Positions 40,601-49,661 of a stretch of 64,000 nucleotides of DNA are shown piece by piece (positions within the stretch are counted from its first letter, which is position 1; each line of letters starts with the position of its first letter). Under the pieces are notes generated by a model. The model was not told the DNA's origin. It worked only from the letters and a program-made list of their open reading frames with translations, and did not search any database. Position numbers and translations under genes: made by a program. Source of the DNA: Saprospiraceae bacterium (GTDB lineage Bacteria; Bacteroidota; Bacteroidia; Chitinophagales; Saprospiraceae); assembly GCA_020850225.1 (NCBI GenBank), contig JADZFD010000063.1:1-64000 (forward strand). Direction: 5' to 3'.

Positions 40601-43440
40601 GGTGAGACATTTCCTACAAGTGGACTTATAATTCCCTGACCATTTGTAGCCACATTAACCCATACCGCACCTCCTCCAAAAGAGATATTGTTCAATCTGA
40701 AGGTATCACTTACACATATCTCCCCACTTCTTCCAGGAAGTGTAATAACTGCCGGATTTGCACAATTGCAGTTTACGTTAAACTGAAATGAACTACTGCA
40801 ATTCGTTAATGTATCTCGGACAGTAATTGTATGTGACCCATTGGTCAGATTAGAAAAATTCACTGATGTCTGAAATGGATTGCTATCTATCTGATATTTA
40901 TAATCACCATCAACAGGGCTTAATACTTCTATACTACCCGAATTATTGCCTCCTGAACAATCCACTGCAGATATTACCGGAATAGGTGGTATATCATGAA
41001 TAACAATAGGTAAAACTACCTGATTACCGATACATCCCGGATCTGCATTGGGATCAACAGTATATAGTGTAATCGATGATGTCACCGTAGTTCCAGGCAA
41101 ATAAGTTGTTCCTGAACCGGAAGGATCCGTATTATAAAAGGCATCTGCAGATACACCGCTCCCTGTAATGGGTGGAAGCACTACGCTACCACAACCTTCC
41201 AAAGGGAGAATATCGTCAAAAATGACAAAAGGAATAATGGTAATATCTACAATAATCTCATCGTAACAACCTGTGATCTCATCATATACATATAAAGTCT
41301 GAGAAGAATATATGGTATATCCCGGCGGATAGCTTGTGCCACTTCCACCTGATCCAGTATAATACAACGCATTCCCTGTCAGAAAATTACCTGTAATTGG
41401 TGGCAATATAACACTCTGACATGTTGGAGGAATAATTATTGGATCTATCTCAGGAGCATTGACAATATTAATAGTTACCAAATCCGTATAAGTAGCAATA
41501 TTAGGACACCCTGATAATGGTTGTATATCAACTAACTGAAAAGTAGTTGAACCCGATACGGGTACTGTCAGATTAATAAGATTACTGACTGTTCCTGTAT
41601 ATTGGAAGGAAGTTGAATTATCCACTACTGTCACTATATAACTATTATTGTCACCAAAAATAAAACTCAAATCAAGATTATTGCCGGTGAGGCATATTGT
41701 ACACGCATCCTGTCCGGATTGGGCACATAACATATCAGTAAAGGGAATCACTGTAGTATTGACTATAAGCGTTATAGGTACAAGGTCTGATGGACAAGAA
41801 CCATTAGTAACCTGAGCATATACGGTACCTCCTGAAGATATATATGCTGAAGGATTGCCAATAGGAATCTGACCTGCTGCATCCTCAAACCAGTTAACCG
41901 TTAATGATCCATTTCCACCTGTAATTGTGTTATTCAGTGTTGTGAGATCAAAGGTTGCATTGCCTGAAGGGTCAGCACACATTGTGAGTGGACCAGCACT
42001 ATTGGCTGTTGGTCCATTAGTCAAAGTAAGGCTAAAGCTACCGGAAGCCATACCGGGACATCCTGAACCATCCGAAATACCTGTAAGAATCAAAGATCCT
42101 GAACCTGAATAAATAGTTGGAATGGTAATCGTAGATGTAGACTGATCAAAGGTAGGTAAAGGTCCTATTCCACTATAACAAATGGTAAAGACCTGAGAAG
42201 CGGATACTCCTGGAATTGCTGGCAAGGAAAATCCGGGAGGAGATACGGACAAATTAAGTGTATATGGTTCACTTCCACTTGTAAATGTAAAAGAAAAAGT
42301 AGCACATTGACCCGGACATAGCACTGCACTTCCACTCAGACTTCCTACAGGACCTTCCAAGGCATTAACGACCACTGTCTTGGTATCACTGCAATTGCCA
42401 GGTGTAGTGTATTGAACGGTATAACTGTTGCCGCCTACAGCATTGGATATTACTCCTGTTGATGGATTAATAGTTGCACCGTCACCGGGTGGCGGATTAA
42501 AACTAAAAGTACCGCCCTGAGTACCTTGTACAGAAGGTGCACCTGAACCTGGTGCACAAAAATCGCTGAGTGAAAAAGTTGCATCTTCCTGTAAACTGAC
42601 AGTAATCATCATTTGATCAGATGGGGTTGCACACCCAGTATATACCGGATCACCGGTATATGTCAAAGTTATGGTAGACCCAGCTTCAGAAGCATCCGGA
42701 GTATAGGTTGACGTAGGAGATGTATTGTCTGAAAATACGCCTGCACCACCTGACCATATTCCAGTACCTACCCCATCCAGCTGAACGGATTGGCCAGTAC
42801 AAGCAGTCTTATCCGGCCCCGCTGATAATTTTTGAGTTCCTGTCACTACCAAATTCTGAAAGTAAAACTTCTCAGCAGCAGCTTTATTGGAAGCTACTAC
42901 ATGAATCATTAATGTAGATCCGTTCAGAGGTCCTGCCAGCCAGGTTCCGGTAAAATCAGTTTGTGAGGTACCATGAACGTACAAACTTTGTACCAATGGA
43001 CCTCCATCAATGGAATAATAAAAAACTATCTGATCATGACTGTTATCCGGAAATTGATTACCTGTACAACCAAATACAGGGCTTCCCGGTGAATCGTCTT
43101 CATATTTTTCAGTTATAGCAGAATAATCAAAAGATATTTGAATATTCATATAGTTTTCAATATTAATTGTAGCAAATTCAAAATAAGCCTCACCGTCTCC
43201 ACCACCTCCACTGCCAGTACAGCAACTGATTCCATCAATATTATTGACCTCAAACTGTCCGCTTCCGTTTATATCAAAAAAATAATTGACTCCACCTATG
43301 GGGCAGGTCTGACCGGCTTTAGTAATAGTATTATCCAGACAACCAGGTAATGCATCGGCTATCGTTACCTGTGCATGCAGCGTATTCAATCCCAGGCAAA
43401 CAGATATTACCAACGAAAACCTATATATATATTGAATCAT
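37675..43440 (-). CDS. giant secreted repeat protein with T9SS type B sorting domain
   Basis: This 1921-residue protein has a signal peptide (ending about residue 24, LHAQ), a jelly-roll-like N-terminal domain (about 25-210) containing a CCTGSGGGGDGEAYFEF loop, and then many beta-sandwich modules. The repeats are Cys-bearing with patterns such as AGPDKTACTGQSVQLDG and GADFTGQYCEGSGAVLNLYN, which resemble PKD/Ig-type surface domains. The last 90 residues (IIPNIFSPNGDGVNDKFVIFMP...RIYDRWGNMMFN...GVYIYAIEVYF) are a T9SS type B sorting domain. No protease active site is seen. A role in adhesion or biofilm matrix is inferred from domain type. It lies 359 bp upstream of the metalloprotease gene, same strand. 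No adjacent PorP of its own is present. Confidence 0.88.
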   Translation of the reverse strand: MIQYIYRFSLVISVCLGLNTLHAQVTIADALPGCLDNTITKAGQTCPIGGVNYFFDINGSGQFEVNNIDGISCCTGSGGGGDGEAYFEFATINIENYMNIQISFDYSAITEKYEDDSPGSPVFGCTGNQFPDNSHDQIVFYYSIDGGPLVQSLYVHGTSQTDFTGTWLAGPLNGSTLMIHVVASNKAAAEKFYFQNLVVTGTQKLSAGPDKTACTGQSVQLDGVGTGIWSGGAGVFSDNTSPTSTYTPDASEAGSTITLTYTGDPVYTGCATPSDQMMITVSLQEDATFSLSDFCAPGSGAPSVQGTQGGTFSFNPPPGDGATINPSTGVISNAVGGNSYTVQYTTPGNCSDTKTVVVNALEGPVGSLSGSAVLCPGQCATFSFTFTSGSEPYTLNLSVSPPGFSLPAIPGVSASQVFTICYSGIGPLPTFDQSTSTITIPTIYSGSGSLILTGISDGSGCPGMASGSFSLTLTNGPTANSAGPLTMCADPSGNATFDLTTLNNTITGGNGSLTVNWFEDAAGQIPIGNPSAYISSGGTVYAQVTNGSCPSDLVPITLIVNTTVIPFTDMLCAQSGQDACTICLTGNNLDLSFIFGDNNSYIVTVVDNSTSFQYTGTVSNLINLTVPVSGSTTFQLVDIQPLSGCPNIATYTDLVTINIVNAPEIDPIIIPPTCQSVILPPITGNFLTGNALYYTGSGGSGTSYPPGYTIYSSQTLYVYDEITGCYDEIIVDITIIPFVIFDDILPLEGCGSVVLPPITGSGVSADAFYNTDPSGSGTTYLPGTTVTSSITLYTVDPNADPGCIGNQVVLPIVIHDIPPIPVISAVDCSGGNNSGSIEVLSPVDGDYKYQIDSNPFQTSVNFSNLTNGSHTITVRDTLTNCSSSFQFNVNCNCANPAVITLPGRSGEICVSDTFRLNNISFGGGAVWVNVATNGQGIISPLVGNVSPFNIQYIPSAADAGKTIAITFTSNDPDGTDPCEATIIVFNLNVHALPLGNIQGPSIVCEKGSVHLTATGGAQYLWSDNGGSQASADFVNIVKQTTFYVTITDVFGCDNVLSHNVQTTKSSAGRDTFAVFCNVQPATVNLFDYLSKGIRIDGIWKSGKDTIKTADKYLVTTLPLGDTLLRYIINDPYCGRDTAQLLLTITPGNNAGADFTGQYCEGSGAVLNLYNFLGKYDKGGTWSVTSSGSIDISDPSKVNINNTKPGVYEMEYIISGNNCLPDTARVKLFVIAKPNAGNDVITSACIGSQVDLFSLLKSVDLTGQFNNVNNYQGLTGSVWNTTGLAAGKYSFEYVVNGVLPCANDVAVVAIDLKSALNAGGDVQAAICDSKNINLFDYLNTGADGGGVFYYQGIIVSNGIFTDFGSNDKYSFIYEVGDGITCPKAIANIELTKIKKPQINQFIMDDICIGQCRELTIVLDAQDKVELTLIGKNQVTNEQFSEKITIQGSNPTKLTICADNQPPFGLRRWPENVQVLFEISYIRLLSSGCEFEVNQPVTFKTLPLTVKNVNPKICSNETFELQGEVFSFSRPKGDVIIPSTKPAECDTIVHVNLSFYNVAKGHFTASYCDFDKIVTIGDKAFSYNSPSGTATIPGAAQYGCDSIVDVYITFKKELIPGDYKLTTCDDNFELLLGGQVFNKANPLGQATIPDIALGGCDSLVNVSLTFESFDFSYTVESKCNNDLPVIHIVSSTQNGPYSVMIDGEIVRTSTALPVSIPIKSGQHQIQVLNDAGCSKTISEVIPANELSPDVVLTQVPLPDGTVQLLLTSPQNSIYDLSWSPLGTLNCTDCLNPIVNPAETTLYVVNYLYGNDCKDSRSITVERVIVDIIIPNIFSPNGDGVNDKFVIFMPNKVTGTIRNMRIYDRWGNMMFNIKDVPPNDPEFGWNGKFGTGLVNPGVYIYAIEVYFDNTASSKKYSGSITVVH

Positions 43441-43579
43441 AAAATTATATTATTGTTAAATCAGAAATTTTAAACAAAAAGCCAATAATTAATTATAAAA
43501 GAAAAAAAATTGTAAACATTTACCTAAATTTAAAAACCATCCTATTCTATACAAATATTTTCAACTCTTTAAACCAAAG

Positions 43580-46024
43580 CTATTTTGATTCAGGAGGATT
43601 CGATGAATTCAATTTTCTGTTTTTAACATATTTTTCCAGCCATTGGTCTTGTTCCCATAACATATGCATTATAGATTCACGGGCAGCATATCCATGGCTT
43701 TCCTTGGGTAATATCACCAATCGTGCATTAGCCCCCAACCCTTTCAATGCATTAAAATATCTTTCACTCTGCATAGGGAATGTACCTGAATTATTATCTT
43801 CCTCACCATGAATCAACAGCAGTGGAGTTTTCATTTTTTCAGCATTCTGAAACGGTGACATTGCATTATAGACGTCCGGAGCTTCCCAGTAATTCCGTTC
43901 TTCAGACTGAAAACCAAATGGAGTCAAAGTGCGGTTATAGGCACCACTTCTGGCTATACCGGCAGCAAAAAGATTGGAATGTGTCAATAAATTGGCCGTC
44001 ATAAATGCGCCATAACTATGCCCTCCGACAGCTACTCTGTCTCTATCAATAAATCCCAAACTATCTATAGCGTCAATTGCCGCTTTGGCATTCGCTACAA
44101 GTTGAGTAATATAGGTATCATTCGGCTCTGTTTTGCCTTCACCTATCACAGGAAATGATGCATCATCCAGTACGGCATAACCTTTTGTCAGCCAATACAA
44201 TGGAGATCCATAGTTCAGAAATGTAAATTCATTATTACTTACAGTAACCTGACCAGCACTGTTTTTATCTTTAAATTCAGTAGGATATGCCCACATTATC
44301 ATAGGCAATTTTTCTCTGGATTCAATTTTATAACCAACAGGAAGGTATAATGTAGCAGACAATTCGACCCCGTCAGTTCTTTTATATCGAATAACTTCCT
44401 TATATACGTCATCCAGAATTCTGAATGGATTTTCATTAAAAGTTATCTGTTTCAGTACATTTTTTTTAATGTCTCTGATATAATAATTGGGATACTCTTT
44501 TTTCGATTCCAATCTGACCAGATATAATCCTTTTTGTGTATTTAAATTTGTAATAACATCCTCTATCCTATCTTTTTCTGTACTTTCATAGATACGGGTC
44601 TTCTTAAAACTTTCAATACTGTACTTGTCAATAAACGGAAACTTCCCTTTGGAAGAATAGCCGTCACCAATCATATACAGTTGTTTCTTTTCCAATTCCA
44701 GGGTATAATGGTTATATTGATTCCTCCTGATTACAAAACTTCCGGGGTCTGCATATCTATCTTGTGAATTGTGCTCATTAAACAGTCTTGGAGATGTATC
44801 ATATCCGGAAGGATTAAATACCAGCATTCGTGTCATTCGGGTATTCCACCATCTTTCGTATAAAATGGCCGTACTATCATCGCCCCAAACAATTCCAGCG
44901 TATCTGTCTTTCGTTTTCACTAATAATTCCTGATCCCCTGTAAAAGGCGCTGACATCTGATAAACAGCATCGCGAAAAACGACTTCATTGGCAGGGTCTC
45001 CATCATCGAGAGCTTCCACCCAATACAGGGTTGCCGGCTTATCAGACCGCCATTGGATGTTTCTTCTGCCTTTTCTAACAGCCATAAATCCTTTAGGCAG
45101 CTCCTCTGTCAAGGGGTAATTATAAAAATTAGTTAAAAATTCACCTTCACTGGAAACAATATTTACCTTAGTCGGAAAACGATCGTAAGTTACTATATAG
45201 GAAAATGGCCTTTCAAGTTGGTATGTAAGCAAATAACTACCGTCAGGTGAAAAATTCATACCCAGATACATTCCCTCAGGCAAGAATATGCTACGATTTC
45301 CCAACATATCAAATCTTGAAATTTCTGAAGTAACGATTCGTTCAAAATTATCTTCATCGATGGGACCTTTCAGCAAATCCTGATAAGTTCTGTTCTGAGC
45401 TTTTTGTCCTTCATTCTCAGCTATTATCGGTCCACTCGGAACATTCGATTGTTTATCAACCAACTGCAATCGACTGGCAGGAATCGTAGTTGCAAGGATA
45501 AATTTATCATCCTTTGTCCAAACGATTGATGCTCCCATCGCATTGTTTATAATGCCATCACTAAGTTTCGTACACTGAAGAGTATGTATATCTGCAACCC
45601 ACAATTCTATTCCATTATTGATTGTATTGGTAAATGCCATTTTATCCTGATTTCCTGACCAGGTAAAATTACCAAGTTTAGGACCATCAGGTAATCCTTT
45701 CAATAAAAATATTTTACCAGACGATACATTCAGTACCTTCATATCAACGTAATACAAAGCACGACTTTGTCCATTGGTTGCAGGATTCACTCTGATACCG
45801 GCGAGTTTCAGCTCTCTTTCACTTAGTTCTTCTATGCTCTTGTATGTATTTCTGTATAATAAAACAGCTTTGGACGCATCATGATTGATTCTGATTGCAG
45901 GAGCAGGTTGTGCGTCAGCCAGAAAGCGTATATCATTATCCGGTAGCTGATAAGGGAATTCTGACTGACCATTTAAACAATTCAGTGTCATAACAATAAA
46001 AAACAATACAATATATCCTCTCAT
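43580..46024 (-). CDS. S9 (prolyl oligopeptidase) family serine peptidase, secreted
   Basis: This 814-residue serine peptidase has a signal peptide (about 1-19), an N-terminal beta-propeller-like region (about 60-540) and a C-terminal alpha/beta-hydrolase domain (about 560-800). The catalytic triad is visible: Ser670 in GGHSYGAF, Asp in HGEEDNN and His in ESHGYAA. The overall arrangement, with an Arg/Glu-rich propeller, resembles the glutamyl endopeptidase branch found in plants and Bacteroidota, but specificity cannot be fixed by eye. It probably works in the periplasm on peptides. It follows a TAAATTTG promoter element and has no nearby partner gene. Confidence 0.88.
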   Translation of the reverse strand: MRGYIVLFFIVMTLNCLNGQSEFPYQLPDNDIRFLADAQPAPAIRINHDASKAVLLYRNTYKSIEELSERELKLAGIRVNPATNGQSRALYYVDMKVLNVSSGKIFLLKGLPDGPKLGNFTWSGNQDKMAFTNTINNGIELWVADIHTLQCTKLSDGIINNAMGASIVWTKDDKFILATTIPASRLQLVDKQSNVPSGPIIAENEGQKAQNRTYQDLLKGPIDEDNFERIVTSEISRFDMLGNRSIFLPEGMYLGMNFSPDGSYLLTYQLERPFSYIVTYDRFPTKVNIVSSEGEFLTNFYNYPLTEELPKGFMAVRKGRRNIQWRSDKPATLYWVEALDDGDPANEVVFRDAVYQMSAPFTGDQELLVKTKDRYAGIVWGDDSTAILYERWWNTRMTRMLVFNPSGYDTSPRLFNEHNSQDRYADPGSFVIRRNQYNHYTLELEKKQLYMIGDGYSSKGKFPFIDKYSIESFKKTRIYESTEKDRIEDVITNLNTQKGLYLVRLESKKEYPNYYIRDIKKNVLKQITFNENPFRILDDVYKEVIRYKRTDGVELSATLYLPVGYKIESREKLPMIMWAYPTEFKDKNSAGQVTVSNNEFTFLNYGSPLYWLTKGYAVLDDASFPVIGEGKTEPNDTYITQLVANAKAAIDAIDSLGFIDRDRVAVGGHSYGAFMTANLLTHSNLFAAGIARSGAYNRTLTPFGFQSEERNYWEAPDVYNAMSPFQNAEKMKTPLLLIHGEEDNNSGTFPMQSERYFNALKGLGANARLVILPKESHGYAARESIMHMLWEQDQWLEKYVKNRKLNSSNPPESK

Positions 46025-46065
46025 TTAATGAAGATATTCAAATATTTATCAATTAATTTACACGT

Positions 46066-46073
46066 CAAATTTA
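46066..46073 (-). promoter_or_regulatory. -7 promoter element of the S9 peptidase gene
   Basis: TAAATTTG on the minus strand fits TAnnTTTG and lies 41 bp before the start codon. Confidence 0.35.
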
Positions 46074-46288
46074 TGATATAATCTGCATAATATCCGAATA
46101 TAATCAAATTTTGTTTTAATTAAATCAAAACTTTGACGCATACCGAATTCCAAACCATTTATAGTTAAATTATAAAAGATTATATTTAATTATAATATGA
46201 TGCGTGATAAAAAGTTAAACAATACTATTGAAATGATAAACCTATGTTAAGCTATGTTGTTTAGTATACCAAATAATTCAAATCAGGC

Positions 46289-47182
46289 ATGAGACTTCCA
46301 ATAATTGTAATGATATCCCTAATAGTTGTGGGTTGTAAGAATTCAATTGAAAATATTGATTTAAAAGAAGATATACCGCGTTTGGAAGCCGCTTATAAAA
46401 AAGAAAAATCCGACAGTTTGCTCACAAAATTGATTTATGCGTACGGCGAGAAAGTCTCAATTACTGAGAATAAGACTGAAAAGATAAAATTACTGAAAAA
46501 TGCTATCAATATGGTTAAAGTACCCGGATATGATGAATATAGGGTTGTGTTTTTGGCTGAATTAATAAAAATCGACCCGCAAGGAAATGCCAAAGAACTG
46601 TTAGATCTTGGAAAATATTATGAAGATGAAGAAAATCTGAATGCTGCAAGTATCCTATATTCAGGATTTAAACAAAGATATCCCAATGATCCCAGGATTA
46701 AAGACATAAATCACAAAATATTTATCGACCTGAGCGATTCTAAGCTATACTTTAAAAATCTGCTTAAAGATGTTTTTGATGAAAAAGCTAACAGGGGTGT
46801 CGATACTGAAAAGGGACGTGCCTTTATTAATGAAGTAAATGCCTTCGCACTGGGGTATGCCGGAAACACCAGTGTTCCCAACCTATTGATGATTTCTGCT
46901 GATGTTGCACGTGCTATAGGAGACCCCAATACATCTGTCGGACAATACGACTGGGTTTACAATTACTATCCTGATTATTCAAAGGCTTCATTAGCACTTT
47001 TTCTAAAAGGGTATGAAATTGACAATTCATTAAAAAGGTATGATGATGCCCGGAAGGTATATGATACATTTCTAAAGGTATATCCAAATGATTCCCTGGC
47101 TAAAGACGTAAAATACCTGATCAAAAACTTAGGAAAAACTACTGATGAATCCTTCAGAGAGATGTTACCGGTAGAACAATAA
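46289..47182 (+). CDS. TPR-containing lipoprotein
   Basis: This 297-residue protein has a lipoprotein signal with lipobox VVGC (Cys at about 16). Helical repeats follow, including AKELLDLGKYYEDEENLNAASILYSGFKQRYPND and RYDDARKVYDTFLKVYPNDSLAKD, typical of tetratricopeptide units with the YPND turn common in Bacteroidota TPR lipoproteins. No catalytic motif is seen. It stands alone on the plus strand between minus-strand genes, and a hairpin downstream separates it from pruA. It probably holds a protein complex at the cell envelope; no partner is apparent. Confidence 0.78.
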   Translation: MRLPIIVMISLIVVGCKNSIENIDLKEDIPRLEAAYKKEKSDSLLTKLIYAYGEKVSITENKTEKIKLLKNAINMVKVPGYDEYRVVFLAELIKIDPQGNAKELLDLGKYYEDEENLNAASILYSGFKQRYPNDPRIKDINHKIFIDLSDSKLYFKNLLKDVFDEKANRGVDTEKGRAFINEVNAFALGYAGNTSVPNLLMISADVARAIGDPNTSVGQYDWVYNYYPDYSKASLALFLKGYEIDNSLKRYDDARKVYDTFLKVYPNDSLAKDVKYLIKNLGKTTDESFREMLPVEQ

Positions 47183-47236
47183 TTTGTAACCTAACCCTTA
47201 TGGCGTACATCTAATGCCTGTTATAAAAATCTAAAA

Positions 47237-47274
47237 AAAGCCTGAAATAATATGTAACAATAATTTCAGGCTTT
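47237..47274. terminator. terminator between the TPR lipoprotein and pruA
   Basis: Perfect 12-base arms, AAAGCCTGAAAT and its complement, sit between convergent genes. The minus side runs into CTTTTTTTAG, so it suits pruA best, while the plus side has a weaker T-run. Confidence 0.85.
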
Positions 47275-47301
47275 GTAATTTATTTATGACTAAACATTTG
47301 A

Positions 47302-48933
47302 TTATTCCTCAGTCAGAAATGGATACCTATAGTCTTTCGGAGAGACAAAATTCTCTTTTATTGTTCTGGCGGATATCCATCTGTAAAGGTTAAGCATCGA
47401 ACCTGCTTTATCGTTGGTGCCTGAAGCCCTTGCTCCACCGAAAGGTTGTTGGCCTACCACTGCTCCTGTTGGTTTATCATTAATGTAGAAGTTACCAGCG
47501 GCATTACGTAGCTTGTCGAATCCCACTTTCTGAGCATATCTAACTTTGGCAAATATGGCACCGGTCAGGGCGTAAGGACCCGTCTTGTCTACTACTTCCA
47601 GCGTCGCTTCATACTCACTATCTTTATATACATAGACTGTGAGTACAGGTCCAAACAGCTCTTCGCACATTGTTACATAAGCCGGATCACTCACCTTTAG
47701 TACTGTGGGTTCTATAAAATATCCTTTGGATTTATCGTAGTTGCCACCTGCTACTACTTCAACATTCTCATCTTCTTTTGCGGCTGCTATATATGAAGTG
47801 ATTTTGTCAAAAGCCTTCACATCGATTACTGCATTTACAAAATTAGTAAAATTTTCAGGACTTCCCATCTTAAAATCTTTCAGATCCTGCGTCAGATAGT
47901 TTTTAACATCCTGCCATAATGATTCAGGGATATAAGCTCTGGATGCTGCTGAACATTTCTGTCCCTGAAATTCAAAAGCGCCTCTGGATAGAGCTACGGC
48001 GACCTCTTTTGGACATGCCGAGTTATGAGCGACTACAAAATCTTTTCCACCGGTTTCACCAACCAATCTGGGATATGTTTTATATTTCATTATATTTTCA
48101 CCGATAGTTTTCCAAATCTTCTGAAAAACGCCTGTACTACCTGTAAAATGTATACCTGCAAAATCTGGATGATTAAATATAACATCACCTGCAGACTGTC
48201 CATCTACGAAAACCAGATTAATGACACCAGGTGGTAGTCCTGCTTCTTCATAAATCTCCATAATCACAGCTGCAGAATATATCTGTGTCTCAGCAGGTTT
48301 CCAAACAACAGTATTTCCCAACAAAGCAGGTGCACTGCATAGATTTCCAGCAATCGAAGTAAAATTGAAAGGAGTCAATGCAAAAACAAAACCTTCCAAT
48401 GGCCTGTATTCCAACCTATTCCATGTCCCTCGGGGGCTTTCAGGTTGTTGTGCATAAATCTCAGCCATGTACTGAACGTTAAACCTGAAAAAATCAGCCA
48501 GTTCACATACGGCATCTATTTCAGACTGAAAGACGTTTTTGGATTGACCGAGCATTGTAGCGGCATTCATTTTTGCCCTGTAAGGTCCTGACAACAAATC
48601 AGCTGCCTTTAAAAAAATAGCTGCCCTATCTTCCCACGGCATAGCAGCCCATTTTTCTTTTGCTTCCAATGCAGCCTCTACTGCCATTTCAACATGAGAT
48701 TTATTGCCTCTTGAGTAGGAACCCAATGTGTGCTTTAGTTCATGTGGCGGATGAATTGTACGCTTATCATCTGTAAAAATCTTGCGGCCACCGATATGCA
48801 TGGGGATGTCAACCGTTGTTGATTTAAGTTGCGCCAGTGCCGCTTTAAGCTCCTTCTTCTCTTCCGAGCCTGGCTTGTATGTCAATACCGGTTCATTCAC
48901 AGCAACCGGTACTTTAAAAAATGCATTTGTCAT
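47302..48933 (-). CDS. pruA: L-glutamate gamma-semialdehyde dehydrogenase (1-pyrroline-5-carboxylate dehydrogenase)
   Basis: This enzyme oxidises glutamate semialdehyde, from proline breakdown, to glutamate with NAD. The 543-residue protein shows the aldehyde-dehydrogenase nucleotide region (FTGSTGVF), the catalytic Glu loop VGETGGKDFVVAH and the catalytic Cys327 in GQKCSAASRAYIP, plus the C-terminal FGGARASGTNDKAG. Its length matches the stand-alone P5C dehydrogenase of Bacteroidota and eukaryotes, not the bifunctional PutA. It lies 21 bp downstream of coaD on the same strand, probably a shared transcript without an obvious metabolic link. No proline dehydrogenase gene is here. Confidence 0.94.
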   Translation of the reverse strand: MTNAFFKVPVAVNEPVLTYKPGSEEKKELKAALAQLKSTTVDIPMHIGGRKIFTDDKRTIHPPHELKHTLGSYSRGNKSHVEMAVEAALEAKEKWAAMPWEDRAAIFLKAADLLSGPYRAKMNAATMLGQSKNVFQSEIDAVCELADFFRFNVQYMAEIYAQQPESPRGTWNRLEYRPLEGFVFALTPFNFTSIAGNLCSAPALLGNTVVWKPAETQIYSAAVIMEIYEEAGLPPGVINLVFVDGQSAGDVIFNHPDFAGIHFTGSTGVFQKIWKTIGENIMKYKTYPRLVGETGGKDFVVAHNSACPKEVAVALSRGAFEFQGQKCSAASRAYIPESLWQDVKNYLTQDLKDFKMGSPENFTNFVNAVIDVKAFDKITSYIAAAKEDENVEVVAGGNYDKSKGYFIEPTVLKVSDPAYVTMCEELFGPVLTVYVYKDSEYEATLEVVDKTGPYALTGAIFAKVRYAQKVGFDKLRNAAGNFYINDKPTGAVVGQQPFGGARASGTNDKAGSMLNLYRWISARTIKENFVSPKDYRYPFLTEE

Positions 48934-48954
48934 ATTGTATTGTATTGTATTAAT

Positions 48955-49428
48955 TTAATTAAAATCAGATAACTCTTCAAATATTGACGGTGGTACAAAA
49001 CGACTGACATCGCCCTTGCCTCTGATAATTTCTCTTACTATTGTCGAACTGATAAATGAATATTGTGGCTGACTTATCAAAAATACCGTATCGATCTCGC
49101 CTCCAATAATATAGTTTAATTGAGAGATTGTCTTTTCATAATCAAAATCAGAACCATTTCTCAATCCGCGCAACAAATAACCAGCTTCCCTTTTCTTACA
49201 GTAAGATGCTGTAAGTCCTTCAAAGCTATCTATTTCCACATTTTTAAAATTCTCGAAAACACGACGAAGCCATATCAGTCTACGCTCTAATGTATACAGT
49301 GATTTTTTTTGGCTGTTGACACCTATAGCAATTATAATCTTATCAAACATAGGTAAAGCTCGTTTGATAAGATCTATATGTCCGACTGTAACCGGATCAA
49401 ATGAACCGGGAAAAACTGCTATCTTCAT
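48955..49428 (-). CDS. coaD: phosphopantetheine adenylyltransferase
   Basis: CoaD adds AMP to 4'-phosphopantetheine, the penultimate step of coenzyme A synthesis. The 157-residue protein has the nucleotidyltransferase motif FPGSFDPVTVGHIDLIKRA, the phosphopantetheine-binding LLRGLRNGSDFDYE and the ISSTIVREI signature (KTMSK-like region). Length is normal. It heads a probable two-gene unit with pruA. A candidate promoter (TACCTTTG, 49507-49514) lies 79 bp upstream. Confidence 0.96.
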   Translation of the reverse strand: MKIAVFPGSFDPVTVGHIDLIKRALPMFDKIIIAIGVNSQKKSLYTLERRLIWLRRVFENFKNVEIDSFEGLTASYCKKREAGYLLRGLRNGSDFDYEKTISQLNYIIGGEIDTVFLISQPQYSFISSTIVREIIRGKGDVSRFVPPSIFEELSDFN

Positions 49429-49506
49429 GTACGCTTATCTAAAACAGGAATAAAGTATTTTACATCTATTTCAAAATATAAATAAATAACATATTAAAAA
49501 GACTAA

Positions 49507-49514
49507 CAAAGGTA
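49507..49514 (-). promoter_or_regulatory. -7 promoter element of coaD
   Basis: TACCTTTG on the minus strand is an exact TAnnTTTG match, identical to that of dnaB, 79 bp before the coaD ATG. Confidence 0.45.
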
Positions 49515-49578
49515 TATGTTAATAGTTTTAAATCATAAAATAAAGACTAAAATTCCAAAATACATTAAGATAAAAAAT

Positions 49579-49614
49579 CAGGGTGTAACAATTTTTATAC
49601 ATTGATACACCCTG
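49579..49614 (-). terminator. terminator after the dockerin-like T9SS gene
   Basis: Arms CAGGGTGTA and TACACCCTG enclose an 18-base loop. In the minus direction the stem is followed by ATTTTTTATC, 48 bp after the stop codon of 49662..52145. Confidence 0.75.
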
Positions 49615-49661
49615 TAAGTTTACTTATGTCTTATTTAATCTAAAAGTGCTGTTATACTTTA

